The notes under the pieces were generated by a model. It saw only the letters and a list, made by a program, of their open reading frames with translations. It did not search any database and was not told the origin of the DNA. From Burhinus oedicnemus (Eukaryota; Chordata; Aves; Charadriiformes; Burhinidae), in NCBI GenBank assembly GCA_008921705.1, contig VFFE01007738.1:726756-790755 (forward strand): DNA of 64,000 nt. The letters run 5' to 3'. The position numbers and the translations under genes were made by a program. This document shows, piece after piece, positions 36,901 through 50,600 of this stretch. Position 1 is the stretch's first letter; each line of letters opens with the position of its first letter.

Positions 36901-39900
36901 TCCATCTGTTGCACGATTTTGTTCCTCATAAAAGTCGCTTCCCAGCTGGGTGGTTTGATGGTATATTGAAGGTCTTTGAAGTCCAGCTTTCAAGCAAGTG
37001 CCTGATGAGAAAGCCCAGGGTACAGAAAGTAAGGAAAAAATTCCTGAACTACTGTAGTAACCTCGCTGCCTCTGCTCTGATTCACCACTGAACAGTTGAT
37101 AGAGGGTGTTTCACATTATACAGTGTGGCTTCCTGGTAGGTACAGTGCCCTGCTGTGCTTAGCAGGGATGAACACAGGTTTGGCATGCACCCTGCCCTTT
37201 AGGGCTCTGGGGATCTTTCTCTCTTATTCACCCAGTATAAAACCCGTTCTTCTGCTGGGAATGGAAAATAACAGGAATACAGCCATCCCTATCCTCTTCT
37301 CTGAAAATAGTCTACTGCAATCCTAGTGATGGCCAAGGGATCTCATTAAAATGAGATCTCTGCAGCTACCCTACTGCATTTTTCTCATGCAAATCCAGTA
37401 CCCAAAGGCTATATACAAAACAATGAGGTGTAAAATGTAAACATTATGTGATATAAATAAAATATAACAAGATAGTGGGCAATATTTATCACATCCTCAC
37501 CTTGTATAAGGATTGTGACTGTGCCACTTTCCAGTGAATATCACCTACCCAAACCATGTGGAAAATAGGATACAGTTTATGAAATGAAACTGAAAATCTT
37601 CCTGACAGTGACATGTGAGAGGCCCTACCATTTAGTGTGACTTTTCAAGTCTGGACTTATTATCTAGCTACATATTCTCTGTACAGAGGAAAAGTCCTTC
37701 CTCTTTAGAAGTGACAAGGATAGAGGAGGAAATCTATAAATCAATGAGGTACAAGACTTATCTCAATCCAGTCATGTATGGATTAAATAGGACAACTAGA
37801 ACAAAGATTGTCTCATTTTCAAGGTCTTTTCTTACAGTAAATCTAAGCAAACATGAATTAGATTTCCCCAAAGTAAAGCTGCAAGCAGAGATACGCTTTT
37901 TCACACTCTCTTTCCTTTGTTCCTTCAAAGCATACCTGGATTTTATTGTTTAACAGAGTATTCAAGATAACCCAATAAAAAGTTAATGTAATTATTTTGC
38001 TGGTTTTATCCTGTGTCGTAAAGTTTCTGATGCATATTGTAGTGTACATATTCCTAAAGTTCTTTTGAAGAGTTGCAGTATGTAATTACCACAACACAAG
38101 CGGCTGATATCTCCATTACAGGTTAACGGCTCTGCCATAGGTAATCTGGCAAAGCAAAATCATATAAAGCAGCCTTAGCTGGCCCACCTAACTTTCTGCT
38201 ACTGGACAGAATAAATCCTTGCTGAAAGTAGTTCTCCTCAGTCAGATTCAGTGAGTACTCTAAATACTGGACTCATAACAGTAGGACAAAATGTGTAAAA
38301 GAGCAAACTCTGAAAAAGGATACAAAATAAAGCAGCAGAGTCTTATTATCTAGCCTTATTTGTCATGATAGCCCATTCGTTCACTTCCTTGTCAAATTAG
38401 CAGAATCTATTTGCACTAGTTTATGGAAATGTCATATACCCAGCTATGAATGTCTTTTCCTAATTTCCTCTCAAGATGCATTGTTCTCTTCTTTTGGGAC
38501 CCAGAACAAAGGCTACTTAAGATAAATGCAAAGATTGCCACAGATGGCAGTATGCTTTCTATCAGGCCATTGGTGAAGCCACCTTTTGGGGAAAACAGGA
38601 AGACAAATGTATCCTTTTTTCTATATTTATATCTGTTGTTAAGCATTGAGTAAGTACTTGCAACAACACTGTCATGAAAATGAAGGGGAAGACAGATGTG
38701 AAAAATTATACTTTGGGAACAATAATATCTCCTTCTATCCCAAGAGCTGAGGTATGTTGTAGATCATGTTTAAATTTAACTGAAGAAAGAACTGTTAATA
38801 GTAATGGACATTGATGTTTGTTCACATTAACTACCAGAAAGGAAGAAAACAAAAAAAAGTGAATTTTAGTTTTGAAGGGAGGGAATCAATAAAGTGAGAG
38901 AATCAGAATTACAAAGCACATTGTGCCCAATACGATGGTGCAGAGGAGCACAAAGCTTGACTGTAAATTCAGATGAGCAGTGATCAACTCTGGGTTTATA
39001 AAGAGCTTAGCAAAGGGATCTCTGTATGTGAAGAAACTCCTAGGGCCTCTCATGATACAAACAATTATCTGTAGGTGATGGAAAAGGAAAGCAGCAGCCA
39101 CAGACACCACATGGCCTTCTACATATAACAGCAGAAATTGGGCAGATTATGTTATGCAAACAGTAGATTTATGCCCAGCATCAGTGAAGTTTGCCTGCTC
39201 TCTGTACAGACTCATTAGAGATTCGGTATTGCTGGCATGGCCAACACAGGAACCAAAGAGTAGCTCACAGTGTCACAGTGCAATCCCATGCCCATTACTG
39301 CTGAGTCACTGATGGGCATCGATCCGTTCCTCTCTGCCAGCCAGGTATGGGAGTTTACAAACAGATTGCTAAGTCTCACAGGTGAAGCTTTGAGAATACC
39401 ATGTTGAGGTCCTGTAGCATCAAGGAACCTTACCTCTCCTTCCTGAAAGATAAAAACAAACTAAATGAGAATCCTGCACTTCAAAAACTTCCTAGAGGGC
39501 ACTGAGATGTATACAGGCACAAAACAGTGAACATTTTGGGGAGTTAAAAAGGTATCTGAATTGGATATCATTCACCAGTTCATTGATGATGTTTCCTCTT
39601 TTGCATTTTCATGTGATAATACCTATCTTGCAGAAAGGTGTCAATTTTAGCTGCTTTTGCCTTTTTTTTGAAATTATTATTCCAATTCTTCATAAGCTGG
39701 CATGTAGCCTGCAAATTAATATCTCACATTTTGCCAGATGAGCACAATGCTCATCACCATTGCCTTTCACTTGTGTGTTTCTTCCCTAGTATTCAGCCTT
39801 CTGGTTAGACTGGTACACTGGTCAAAAGCCATATAAAGAAATCCATAGGCGCAGGCCTGTTTAAACCAAAGCAAGAATGCTAATTATGATAAATTCTACA

Positions 39901-42900
39901 ATTCATTACCTCAAAAACAAACCCCCAAACCACTGTAGAGGAACTGGCTCCTCTAAATTGTCACTAGGTTTGGTCAAAGAAAGAAGTAATTTTCATGAAA
40001 AAACACATTATCTAAGCTATCTAAAGGAAATCTTGATTGTTTCAAAAAAATTCAGCAGCAAATTAAACCAACCAACCAACAACAATTAAACCTATGTATA
40101 AATAAATAAATAAAAAAAGATTCAAACAAAAATATGGTTGGATTTTCAGCACTGACACCTCTGGCTTGATTTCTTCCCTCTGGGCAAGCTTCTCAGGTGG
40201 TATGAAGTATCTCCGACAGCTGCCAGACAGCAATAACAACCATTAGGCAAATGAAGAGCTTTTCTGAGAATATCAGCCCTTGTGAAAGACTACCCGTTTC
40301 TCTCTGCTATCTATTTCTCCATCATTCACTCCTATGGCAGTTGTCATACCACTCTGCTCAGCTGCAACTTCATCTTTCCATTTTATTGCCTATGACTTGC
40401 AAATGTCTTTCCTGGCAACATCTTTGTCTTATATTAACCATAAAATAAAGACCGAAAAAGTGGCTATAGCGGTTTCTGGACTCAATCATATTAGATGCCT
40501 GCATGTTTCCTTATAACAAGATGCATTTCTAAAGAAGTGAAGGAAACTTTTAATGAATAGCAATACCGTGGCCTGCTTGTTTTCGTGATTTCACAGATGT
40601 AATTACTGTAGGTTAGCACAATGTTAGCAAGTAGTAAATTGGATGTTGATTCTGTAAATAGGAAAAAAATACAGCTTTACAGTCTCCTGGAACTCGGAAC
40701 TTTTATATTTAGTTTTAATGACAGTTTCATCTGTACCATGAATGACACGGTGCCTGGCTATGTGGGTGTGTACGTCGTGGGGTTCTTACTCAAACCCTGG
40801 TACCAGTGGGAGACACTTGCTGATGACAAAGCTATGTCTTGTTCATTTTGCTCAGGCTCTCCTGTTGCATATTATGCACTAAGAAACACATATTTTCAAA
40901 TGATCAGCTATTTATGTAGACAAAAATGGGTCAAGATTTAGCTTTCTTACTGCTTTCTCTCAGTAATATATTCTTATTAACTACAGGTTTTATCAATATT
41001 TACTCCCAGTGCTAGCAACTTTTCCTCCAGAAGGGGAGGTTATTCATTAACTGTATCTAACAATTAAGACAGACATCATTAGGAAGAAAATAATGTTGGC
41101 TGTTGATTTCCACAAGGGACTGCATACAACATGGCTCATAAACTATCTCCGTAAGAACACGTTTGTAGCATGAAGAATATTTCACCAATACTGCACAAAT
41201 TCTGAAATATTCATGTAAGATTGACCAGATATCCCTCCCAAAAATATAGAGTACAAAGTTATGACCAGTTCTGGGTTGTTGTGGTGTTGGTATTTCTATT
41301 AAGGAATTCCATTTTGCCAGAACACTCTGAATGTTTTGCTAGTCTTCAAAATTCAGGAAGCCAACTACAGAATGGTTCTCTCCCGCTAAACAATTTTAAA
41401 TCAATAATGCACATTTGAGCATAGACTAAACATTTCATAATTTATTTACTGACAGATGACACTTCCCTGTTATGCAGTACTCAAGCACGAGAAGAGTAGC
41501 AGGAATATGCTTTAGCAGTGCAAACGCATCATGATTGTTCTGCCTTAAGGAAAGGTCTAACATTTGCCTTCAAATTATGGTCAGGATGCTTTCTTGCCTG
41601 AAAAACAGAGGCAGAAATGACTGGATTGTAAAGATTCTTGATGGGATATGATGTGAAACCTTTCTCTCTCTAAAGGAAAAACATCATTGCACATTTAAAC
41701 ACTGGCATTTGCTTTGAGATAATTGTTTCCTTTGAGGACTTTTAATGGAGTACTTTGTCTTTTGCTGCTCCTATAACACAGGCATAATCTGCTTCCCACC
41801 TTAAATGGAGATGTAGCAAGTTTCTCTTTAAAGAATTCATCTGGGTAATTTTCATCCAACTTTCTCGGTAACAAAGCCAGGTTAACCAAAGCAATATAAG
41901 CCTTGGGCTGACGCTTTATTATAACTCGCCATATGTTCTAGGTCTGTCTGCCTCTACATTTATCTTTCTGGAAAAACAAAATATATACTGTACCACCAGT
42001 GTACAGAACATATGGCTTGGTGACTGACACTCCACAGCATGCAGTTATTGTATGACGTATACTGTCCTCTGCTGAAAAGAGGAGCTCTTCCATCAGAGAG
42101 CAGTAGCACATAATTTTCTTGTTTGATTTGGTGGAAACACTTCAGTTTTAGCACCTGCATGGATGACTGTAAAAATGTTTTGGCAACAATATGAGGTATG
42201 TTTCCAAACCTTGAAAAAGGAAAAATGAACTTTTCTCAGGAACTTCTTGAAAATTCTTGTTCCTCCTTTCAGAGTTTCAGGTTATTAGCTTTCACTGCTA
42301 TCTGTGCTGACGTAACCCAAACATACTGGATTTATCAAGATCCTGAACCTGAAGACAAATGAGAATGAAAACGACCTGTTGTAGGTCAAAACCACTTCAG
42401 TTATGATTCTGATTCACTGGAACAGACAAGTATATCTCCATCAACTTTCTCTTCAAGACTCCAACAATATGTTTAGCTTCGTGCATGAACTGTTGGTGAT
42501 GTGTGATATTTTAGGGAAGTAAGCATAGTGAGATACAGCAAGTCACATTTGACTTCTTGTATGCATGTCCTTTTATCATTTCTCCTACATTCCACGAATG
42601 AAATCTGTTGTCATGATCTACAATAAAAAATTCAGGCCTCAGATGGCCACAGATTCTCAAGGTGCTTTACTGAAGAATTATTAGTATGCAACTATCTTTA
42701 CAGAAATTCAAATACAGGTTGTATCTTCTGCCTCCTGTAAGAAAACTATTTGTCTACAAGAGCATCCGGTGACAGGGCAAGTGCTTTTTAGATATCATAC
42801 TTCAACAAAAGTTTTTTATATATTCTACACCATTGCCAAAGAAGATCTCAAAGTTCAGTGCATCAGCAACATAAGATGATGTTCTTTTTATTTATAGGTA

Positions 42901-45900
42901 TGTGATTGTATACTTTAATTCCAGATATGATCAATCTCACTGTAAAGGAAGTACACTATGTTTTATTACAGACTTCTGGAGAACATAATTTTTACAGTAA
43001 GCGGAAGTACAAATAAATATTCTTGCAAGTGATATATAAATCATTCTAAGTGAGCAGCAGCATGTCAGTCAGGGTTGATCAGATTCTTTACAACATAGCC
43101 TTATGAAAAGAAAAATGTTAGATTTGGGTCCAAATATGGAAATGTTCATGACTGACATTTGTGGCACTTTTGGGATCAATGAACCTTTTGTCAAAACCTG
43201 AAGCAAAGTTTTTACTGCAGGACAGGGAACTTTTTTTTGAAATTCATGTTTGTTCATATTATCAATCTGAACTATATTAGTACCCAGAGAGCCCAACTGA
43301 AATCAGTCCTCCTTGTAACAGCTGCTATATTTATATATAGCAAGAGATGCACAACTTCAGTATCTTACTATCAAAATTGTCCAAGTGCTGAAGAGAGGAA
43401 AAGAGGCAAATGGCAGTCAAGGTCATGTATTATTCCAGGCTCAGATGCTGACTTGACACCTGGTTAACATCTCTTCCTCTACTGTGCTTGACACTCTGGC
43501 AGCTAAATCCATTTGGAGAAAAATGGCATCACAGAGAAAATTTATGCAAGCATATGTTCTTCCAGGGAAGTCTTCTAACTTCAGAAAAAAACACTACACT
43601 TTGCCCTAACAGCAAGCTTAACAATATATGGTCTTCAAAGCATGAAATAGTAAGGAAACAGAATGTCTCCAATTCTCATAAGGATATATTTAAAAGCATA
43701 TACAGAGTATATATATGAAATGCAGCAGTAAAGAGTATCTGAATAATGTACGAAAATTACCTGACAATTCATTCCCCGTTCCCCTCAGATCCAGTAAAGC
43801 ATTTTCTTAAAGAAACAGGCAGATAATATTGCCTATTATCTTTAGTGAAAGTTAGGAGTCTGTACACTTTCAAAAACATTCTTGGATAAAGTTTGTTTCC
43901 AGTTATAACAATTTAAATTCAGAGTAACTGAACTACTACCTATGGAGCTGTTCAAATTTACACAGCTGTCACTAAGAAGAACTGATTTAACAGTTTTCCT
44001 CTGTAAAGCACAGTATAGATGACTACCAGTGTTTCAGGGACACTCTGGTATATTATTCTGCATGGCAATTCTATCTAACTTGAAAGAAAGTAATTAAATA
44101 TGCCCTAGTATGTTGCTGCAAAATTGATCACCACTTTCTTGTGAATAGCCATGCATATATATATAAAGATGAATGTTCCTCTCTAGAAATGGATCATTTC
44201 CAGATTAATGCGTAAATTACTGTTCCTTGGAAATTAATACAACTAGGTCTACTTCTGCAGCAACTTAAATATTCACAAATGAAATTGAAATGCTTTCGTC
44301 TTTTCTCTGCCCATTGCCTTCTCACTCTGGTGAAAAAGAAAAAAAAGAAATGTAATGAACAAATTATGTTGTCACTTCGGTGGGAAAAGTACCTTATAAA
44401 GTTACTATGTGGTGCTGTAAACCCCAATGTCGCAACTGCGTAAAAAAAATTCATGAATCAAACCACCTCTTATGATGAGATGTCATGTTCTTAACAAACA
44501 GTATCAAGCAGGGTACTTTCATTTTTTTGTTTGACCCTCTAAAGATGAATTCCTTCAATTTTCTTCCAAGAACTATATGGGCTAGGACCTTTAAAGAAAA
44601 AGCTGACTTTTTCACATAGAGTGGGACCGTGACAAAAACCTAGATATAGCAAGAACTTAGGCAGCAGGTTAAAGTGGTGTCTTGAGAGCTGAATCTGACC
44701 TTAAGTTAGTTGCTTGCCATTTCATCAATCACAGCCACTATTCCTATATAGTTTACCTCCATTCCCTCCCCCTCACTCCTTTTGATAGCTTGACAGGAAA
44801 AGTATTCTCTAAGCTGGTCCCAAAATTTTTTGGTACATCAACAACAATGAGTAAGAATGCAGGTCTTACCCAGACCTGCTTACAAGTCTTAAGCACTATT
44901 ATTTTATACAGTTTACCATGAGTAAAGATTGTCTATTTAGACAGTAAAATCTGTTTTTCATCAGCTAAGAAAAAGCAATCCCTTTTTTAAATCTATTTTT
45001 TCTCCTATTATTTAGGTTTGCTGTGAAGTGTCATGGAAACTCAGCATCAGTATGGTGTGGTATTTGCAAGTGTCTACAGGTTTAAAAGGAAAAATTGTCA
45101 ATTAAAGGGAATCTGTGAACCTTGCTGTGTTTCTCTGATACCTGAGTTTTATTAAATAAAAATTTCTGGATCACCAAGTAATTAACCTATTCTTCCTGTT
45201 CTAAGTGAGGAAATGACTAATGATTTATCTAGTTTCAGAAGCTAGAAGGGAGAGGACAGAAAAGCTATTTTAATGGCTAAGGAAAACTGACAGTTAGGAA
45301 TCAATAAGGAAATGACAAAAAGCTCAATGGACCCTGGTGGCTCACCAGGACAATATGATAAAACTTCCTTGTTTCTAAAGCCAGCTGTATGCAAGTATTG
45401 CATGTGAGTGGTAATAAGACATGCCATATTTAACTCCCCAATCTCAGTGGTCAAAACTCACACAGATACAGATGGAATGGAAAATAGATTAAGTCTTAAG
45501 CAGAACTTGAATTACATTTGTGGACCTAAGGATCCTAAAGCAGCTGATATTCTCTATGAAATAATAAAGCATTGAATCTGTCTCTGTGATTCTTTTACCA
45601 AGAGACATAGTTATGCTACGCAAAGGCTTATGCAATTACTTCTCATGTGACCAGCATAAACATGTGATTCCCAAATTCCTTTTCAGAGATTGCAGCATCA
45701 GGTGTCACCTCGCCAAAAATCCAGTATAGCAAGGAAGTGCAAACACTTTGTGGTCCGGTGTCAATTCTGGGAAAAAGTTACAAGAAAAAGAAGTGGTATA
45801 TTGGCATATTCCACCAATGCTCTCTCGAAGAATTGCAACCTCTGACCTTTCTTAATTTGTTGGCTTCCTGCAAACCCCATGGTTTAGGGAACTGAAAATA

Positions 45901-46162
45901 CACCTGTGGTTCACTCTGATCCCATAATGCTACATGATGATTACCGGTGAATATATAGCTTCATCGCAAACACAGAAAGAAAATCACACACAGCAGACTC
46001 ATTCCACCTATGAAACATGATTTAAACTGGTATTGCCATTTCAGACAGTAGTAACAGTTACTCACTACAGAAACAAGGCTTCTTTCATCAACAACAAAGG
46101 CAATTCTTTTAAAGTGTAGCATTTAGTAATTTTGCTGATTTTGCAAATTTCTGAAACATATT
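33948..46162. other. Intergenic, no gene recognised
   Basis: About 12.2 kb without a recognisable exon, RNA gene or full repeat. Minor features are an A run at 36634-36648, a CCAA/TAAA-rich simple stretch at 40065-40120 and an (AT)n run at about 44156-44163. The longest frame (106 codons, 40621-40941 plus) has no recognised domain. Confidence 0.55.
40092..40118. repeat. TAAA-type simple repeat
   Basis: Short run of TAAA units ending in a poly(A) stretch. No retroposon body was identified next to it. Confidence 0.6.
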
Positions 46163-47630
46163 ATCATAGAATCATAGAATAGTTTGGGTTGGAAGGGACC
46201 TTTAAAGTTCATCTGGTCCAACCCCCCTGCAATGAGCAGGGACAGCTTCAACTAGATCAGGTTGCTCAGAGCCCCATCCAACCTGATCTGGAATGTTTCC
46301 AGGGATGGCGCATGTACCACCCCTCTGGGCAACCTGTGCCAGTGTTTCACCACCCCCATTGTAAGAAATTTCTTCCTTATACCTAGTCTGAATCTATCCT
46401 CTTTTAGTTTAAAACCATTACCCCTTGTCCTATCGCAACAGGCCCAGCTAAAAAGTTTATCCCCATCTTTCTTATGAGCCCCCTTTAAGTATTGAAAGGT
46501 TGCAATAAGGTACCCCCGGAGCCTTCTCTTCTCCAGGCTGAACAACCCCAACTCTCTCAGCCAGTCCTCATGGCAGAGATGTTCCATCTCTGATCATTTT
46601 TGCGGCCCTCCTCTGGACCCGCTTCAACAGGTTGATGTTCATCCTGTGCTGAGGGCTCCAGAGCTGGATGCAGTACTGCAGGTGGGCTCTCACCAGAGTG
46701 CAGTAGAGGGGCAGAATCACCTCCTTCGACCTGCTGGGCACACTTCTTGTGTTGCAGCCCAGGATACATTTGGCTTTCTGGGCTGTGAGTGCCCAGTTGA
46801 TGGCTCATGCCCAGCTTTTCATCCACCAGTACCACCAATTTCAGTAATGTCAACTAGGTCGTAGCATTCCAGCAGCACTGTGGCTTCCAACTCCTCTTGT
46901 TTGTTGCCCATGCTGTGTGCATTGGTGTAGAGGCACTTCAGCTAGGCTGTTGACCACATCACCTTCTTAGAGGAATACACCTTAATTCGTTTGAGGTGTT
47001 TCACTAGTGTTTCCCTGTTAGCGCCTATTACCTCAGGAGCCCCTGGCTCATCTCCGTAAGACTTCAAGCGTGCTGCAGTGTACCCAGCATGTCTCAGAGC
47101 AACAGGCTGAGGGCCCTCACTGGCACCACATTTCCCTAGCCCTGGCGTGCCATCCCACAGGTTCTCACAGGCAAGCCTGATATTATCCCCCTTCCCCTTC
47201 AAGCCTAGTTTAAAGCTCTGTCAATGAGCCCCACTAGCTCATGAGCAAAGACCCTCCTCCCTCTTTGAGAAAGGTGAACCCAATCTGACGCCACCAGGCC
47301 TGGTGCTGTGTAGACCATCCCATCATCAAAACACCCAAAATTGTGGTGTTGACACCAGCCACAGAGTCATGTATTAATAGACTGGATCCATCTGTTTCTT
47401 CCAATGTTGCTGCCCACAACTGGAAGGATAGAGAAATAACCTGTGCTCCAGACTCCCTTTACCAATCATTCCAAGGCCCTGAAGTCTCTTTTGATCACCC
47501 CTGGACTGCACTTCACAGCCTCATCGCCACCCATACGGAAAAGCACTAATGGGTAATAGTCCGAGGGCTGTACCAGACTAGGAAGTTTCCTAGTGATGTC
47601 CTTAGCCTGGGCCCAAGGCAGGCAGCCTAT
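46163..47630 (-). mobile_element. CR1 LINE, minus strand, internally deleted
   Basis: Read on the minus strand, the element ends at 46163 with the octamer tail ATTCTATGATTCTATGAT and the 3' UTR block seen in other CR1s. Upstream is the C-terminal part of ORF2 (about 46252-46800), which includes [24 protein letters not shown] and RLPRGVV. Further 5' it jumps to the start of the endonuclease (NAHSMGNKQEELEA, about 46860-46930) and then to upstream ORF1/5' sequence reaching about 47630. The second half of the endonuclease and the RT core are absent. Compared with the CR1 at 52,575-55,590, about 2 kb is missing, with the junction near 46829-46837. It is a dead copy with frameshifts and stops. Confidence 0.85.
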
Positions 47631-50600
47631 ATTATAAAGCCTATATTACATAGGATAGAGGTTTTATTACCCTTTTCCAGGAAAAACTGATACAAGTTAA
47701 GAACTCTTAATCCCTGCATAAAGTCTAAAATTCAAACCTGCGATTCCAGCATCGTAGCTGTTATCTAGTAGTGCAATACATACCAGTTCACCAAAATCTC
47801 CATTTGAACAACCTTCTGTCCCACTTTCAGAATGCCCATTACCACAAATACTGGAAAATATCCTTTGTGGGAAAACAAAGTAACTAGATTTCCCCTGGAT
47901 ACACGTGGTTCACAGCAATAAATATGACCAAATTTGTTTAGATTTATTACAAAAAAGCAGCACTTCATCTTACTTATGTCAGTGCAAGTCAGGTTCTCAA
48001 ATAGAGTGGGTAGAAAATATTTTTGGTTCAATTATCCAATTTTGAATCAAAATTACTACAATTTTCTATAAAGCAAACTGGTTGCAAGTTTCAGGGTTGG
48101 ACTTACTAGAACAGAACTGGGATATTGGAATACAGTAGCCCTTAGGAGTCTGCACACTTGTACTCTCCTTCCCAAACTCCTTTGTTTTCTTATAAATCTG
48201 GGATGTGCAGGACTAGTCTTAGGGCTTGTTTTCACAAGGAAACTGAGCATGACATGAATTTGAAACATAACAATTAACCTTGGGTTAGCTGGTGACGCAA
48301 GAATGTTTACTTTGGCAAAAATCACCGCTCTTACTTAGTGTAACCAGTGACAGTGATTCCAAAACCAGAGAACTGACATGAGAAATTAATCATGAATAAG
48401 TATTTCGTAATTACTTACTGTCTCTGTAAGTCTGGACATCCACTGATGACTCAATGTGCCCCAGAAGTTATGTCAGAAACTTCAGCATAGCTTTTCCAAA
48501 GCAGGGAATTAGCACCCGGATGAGGAACCAGTCCAGAACCACCATGTCAAAACAGCTATTGCAAGATCTTTCCTGGCAGACTTTCTTAGGTTTCTGTATT
48601 TTTCCCCAGAGACCAGAATGGTCTTCAATGCTTGCCGGAATGCATGGGATTACAGAGGCTTGAACATTTGATAAATCAACTGAGAAAGAATGTTAGTTCA
48701 CTTAATAAAATGACAGTGGGCAGATAACTATATGGTATGACACAATGTTTGATCTTAATAATACAATGTTCATGCAAGGTATGATTCTCCTTTGCATGGA
48801 GGATTTGTTTAAATGTTAAGAAAATGCTGATACAGAGATGTTGGTTAGTAAAAATTTTATTTTAAGTGAGTAAAAAAGATTTCTATAAATATAGCTGAAA
48901 TCAGTTCCCTGCATTAAATAATTTATATAGCAAAAGGATTTACTGTATTATAACCAGTCTACTTCCATCTACATTGAGGTATTTGCAGCAAATTTATTAT
49001 GTTCTTACATATTTACTATACTGCACTAGTAACAATTTAGTGTAGACAAAGACTAATGTCACCTTCTACTGCTTTGATAGTAGGAAGGTGATCTGGATGT
49101 AATTTATACCATCTCTAAAACAAGAAAAGTTTGATACAACATTAGAGTAAATAAGATTGGCCTACTCAGCCTGAAAAAGAAAATTCGAAAAAGGGTGGTC
49201 TGAAGAATTTGCACTTTGCACACAAGGAAAAAAAAAAAATCATCTTTAATATGGTATGTTTTTTCCCAAGATCAGATCAATAATCTTAATCAGAAATTTA
49301 GAATTCAGTCTTTGAAATAAAAAAATAAATAGGTTTTTTCAGAATTAAGAGTATCCAAAAAGTATATTTTTGGAATTCAGCGCTGGGAAGGCTAATATGT
49401 CTTGAGTAATCAACTAATGCCACTTTTATTTAAATAGACAAGAACTACAAATGTCTTTTACCAAGCTATGAGCTATAGAATCCAAACCATTCAAAATAAA
49501 ATGGCAACATTCATCACCTAAATTAAAAACCAATAATTAGTCAGGTCTTAGTTAGAAGATGTTTTTATTACTCTCCCCTCCTCATTTTCTATATTATTCT
49601 GCAATTGCTTTGTCATCTGAGCTTTCAATGTAGATAGATACTATTCAAATTAATAGAGCTCACATTATTCCTATACTTTCATTTTTCATAATATAAAGAA
49701 ATTATGGAGAACACACACAAATTAAAAACTGCCAGCAAAGGTGCACTACTTTGCTTTTATAAAAGATCTTTAGAGTGTAATATAACTAATGAGGTATTGC
49801 TCTGAAATATAATGCAGATTACCATGTAGTAGATTGATTTTGCTGCAATTTCCTACTAACTGCAAAGTGCATACTAATTAAAGCAAGGCAGAGCTCAGTC
49901 TTGCCCTCCAGCATCTACAGCACAGTTTACCAATTCTGAGAACCAATAAAACTCAGTGGTTTTTTCTGTAACCTCAAGTTAAGAAAAACATTTGAACAGG
50001 TCCTGACTTAGTGTGGAGTAAGCGAAGAATGAAGGCTGGGATCCAGTGCTGCTTTTTTTTTTGGATTGACAATTGCAAAAACTATAGGTTATACAATTGA
50101 TTTTGAACGTTCAGGTTAGAAGGAAGGACTGAACTTTTGGTAGAGTTTGTGGAAAAAAAAAGAATTTGCTTTCATTTTTGCTTTTGGTGAGCTGTATGCT
50201 TACACCAGTACAGCTTTTGCAATGTAAAATGCAATGGCTTATTGTATCTCTATTTAATGCACATGAATTGAAAATTTAAGAAAAAAACAGAATTCCCCAA
50301 GAACTCCTCAAGAATTTTCTTTCTTCTCTTCTCAAACTAAAAGTTGATGAGACTCTTAAGTATTGTGCAGAGAAAACAACTGACATGAAGGCTTTTAGTG
50401 AGCTGCCCTGTAACAAGACTTCCCAGAAGAAAAAAAGTAATCCATGGCAAAGGAAGACATTCTGTTTCTGAACAGAGATATTCAAATACTGCCAGAAAAT
50501 ATGTGCACTTCCTTTCATTTGGAAAACATTGAATTTGGGTCAGAGCAACCAATTCCTGTGAAGACAACACCTTCTCTAACTGACTGACTTGCACACTAAG

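Noticed and set aside
40621..40941. 106-codon frame as a possible exon
   Set aside because: No recognisable domain, signal or splice context, and no support from neighbouring frames.
46252..46587. 111-codon minus-strand frame as a host gene
   Set aside because: Residues match the CR1 ORF2 C-terminus (compare 55176-55494), so it is part of the LINE.
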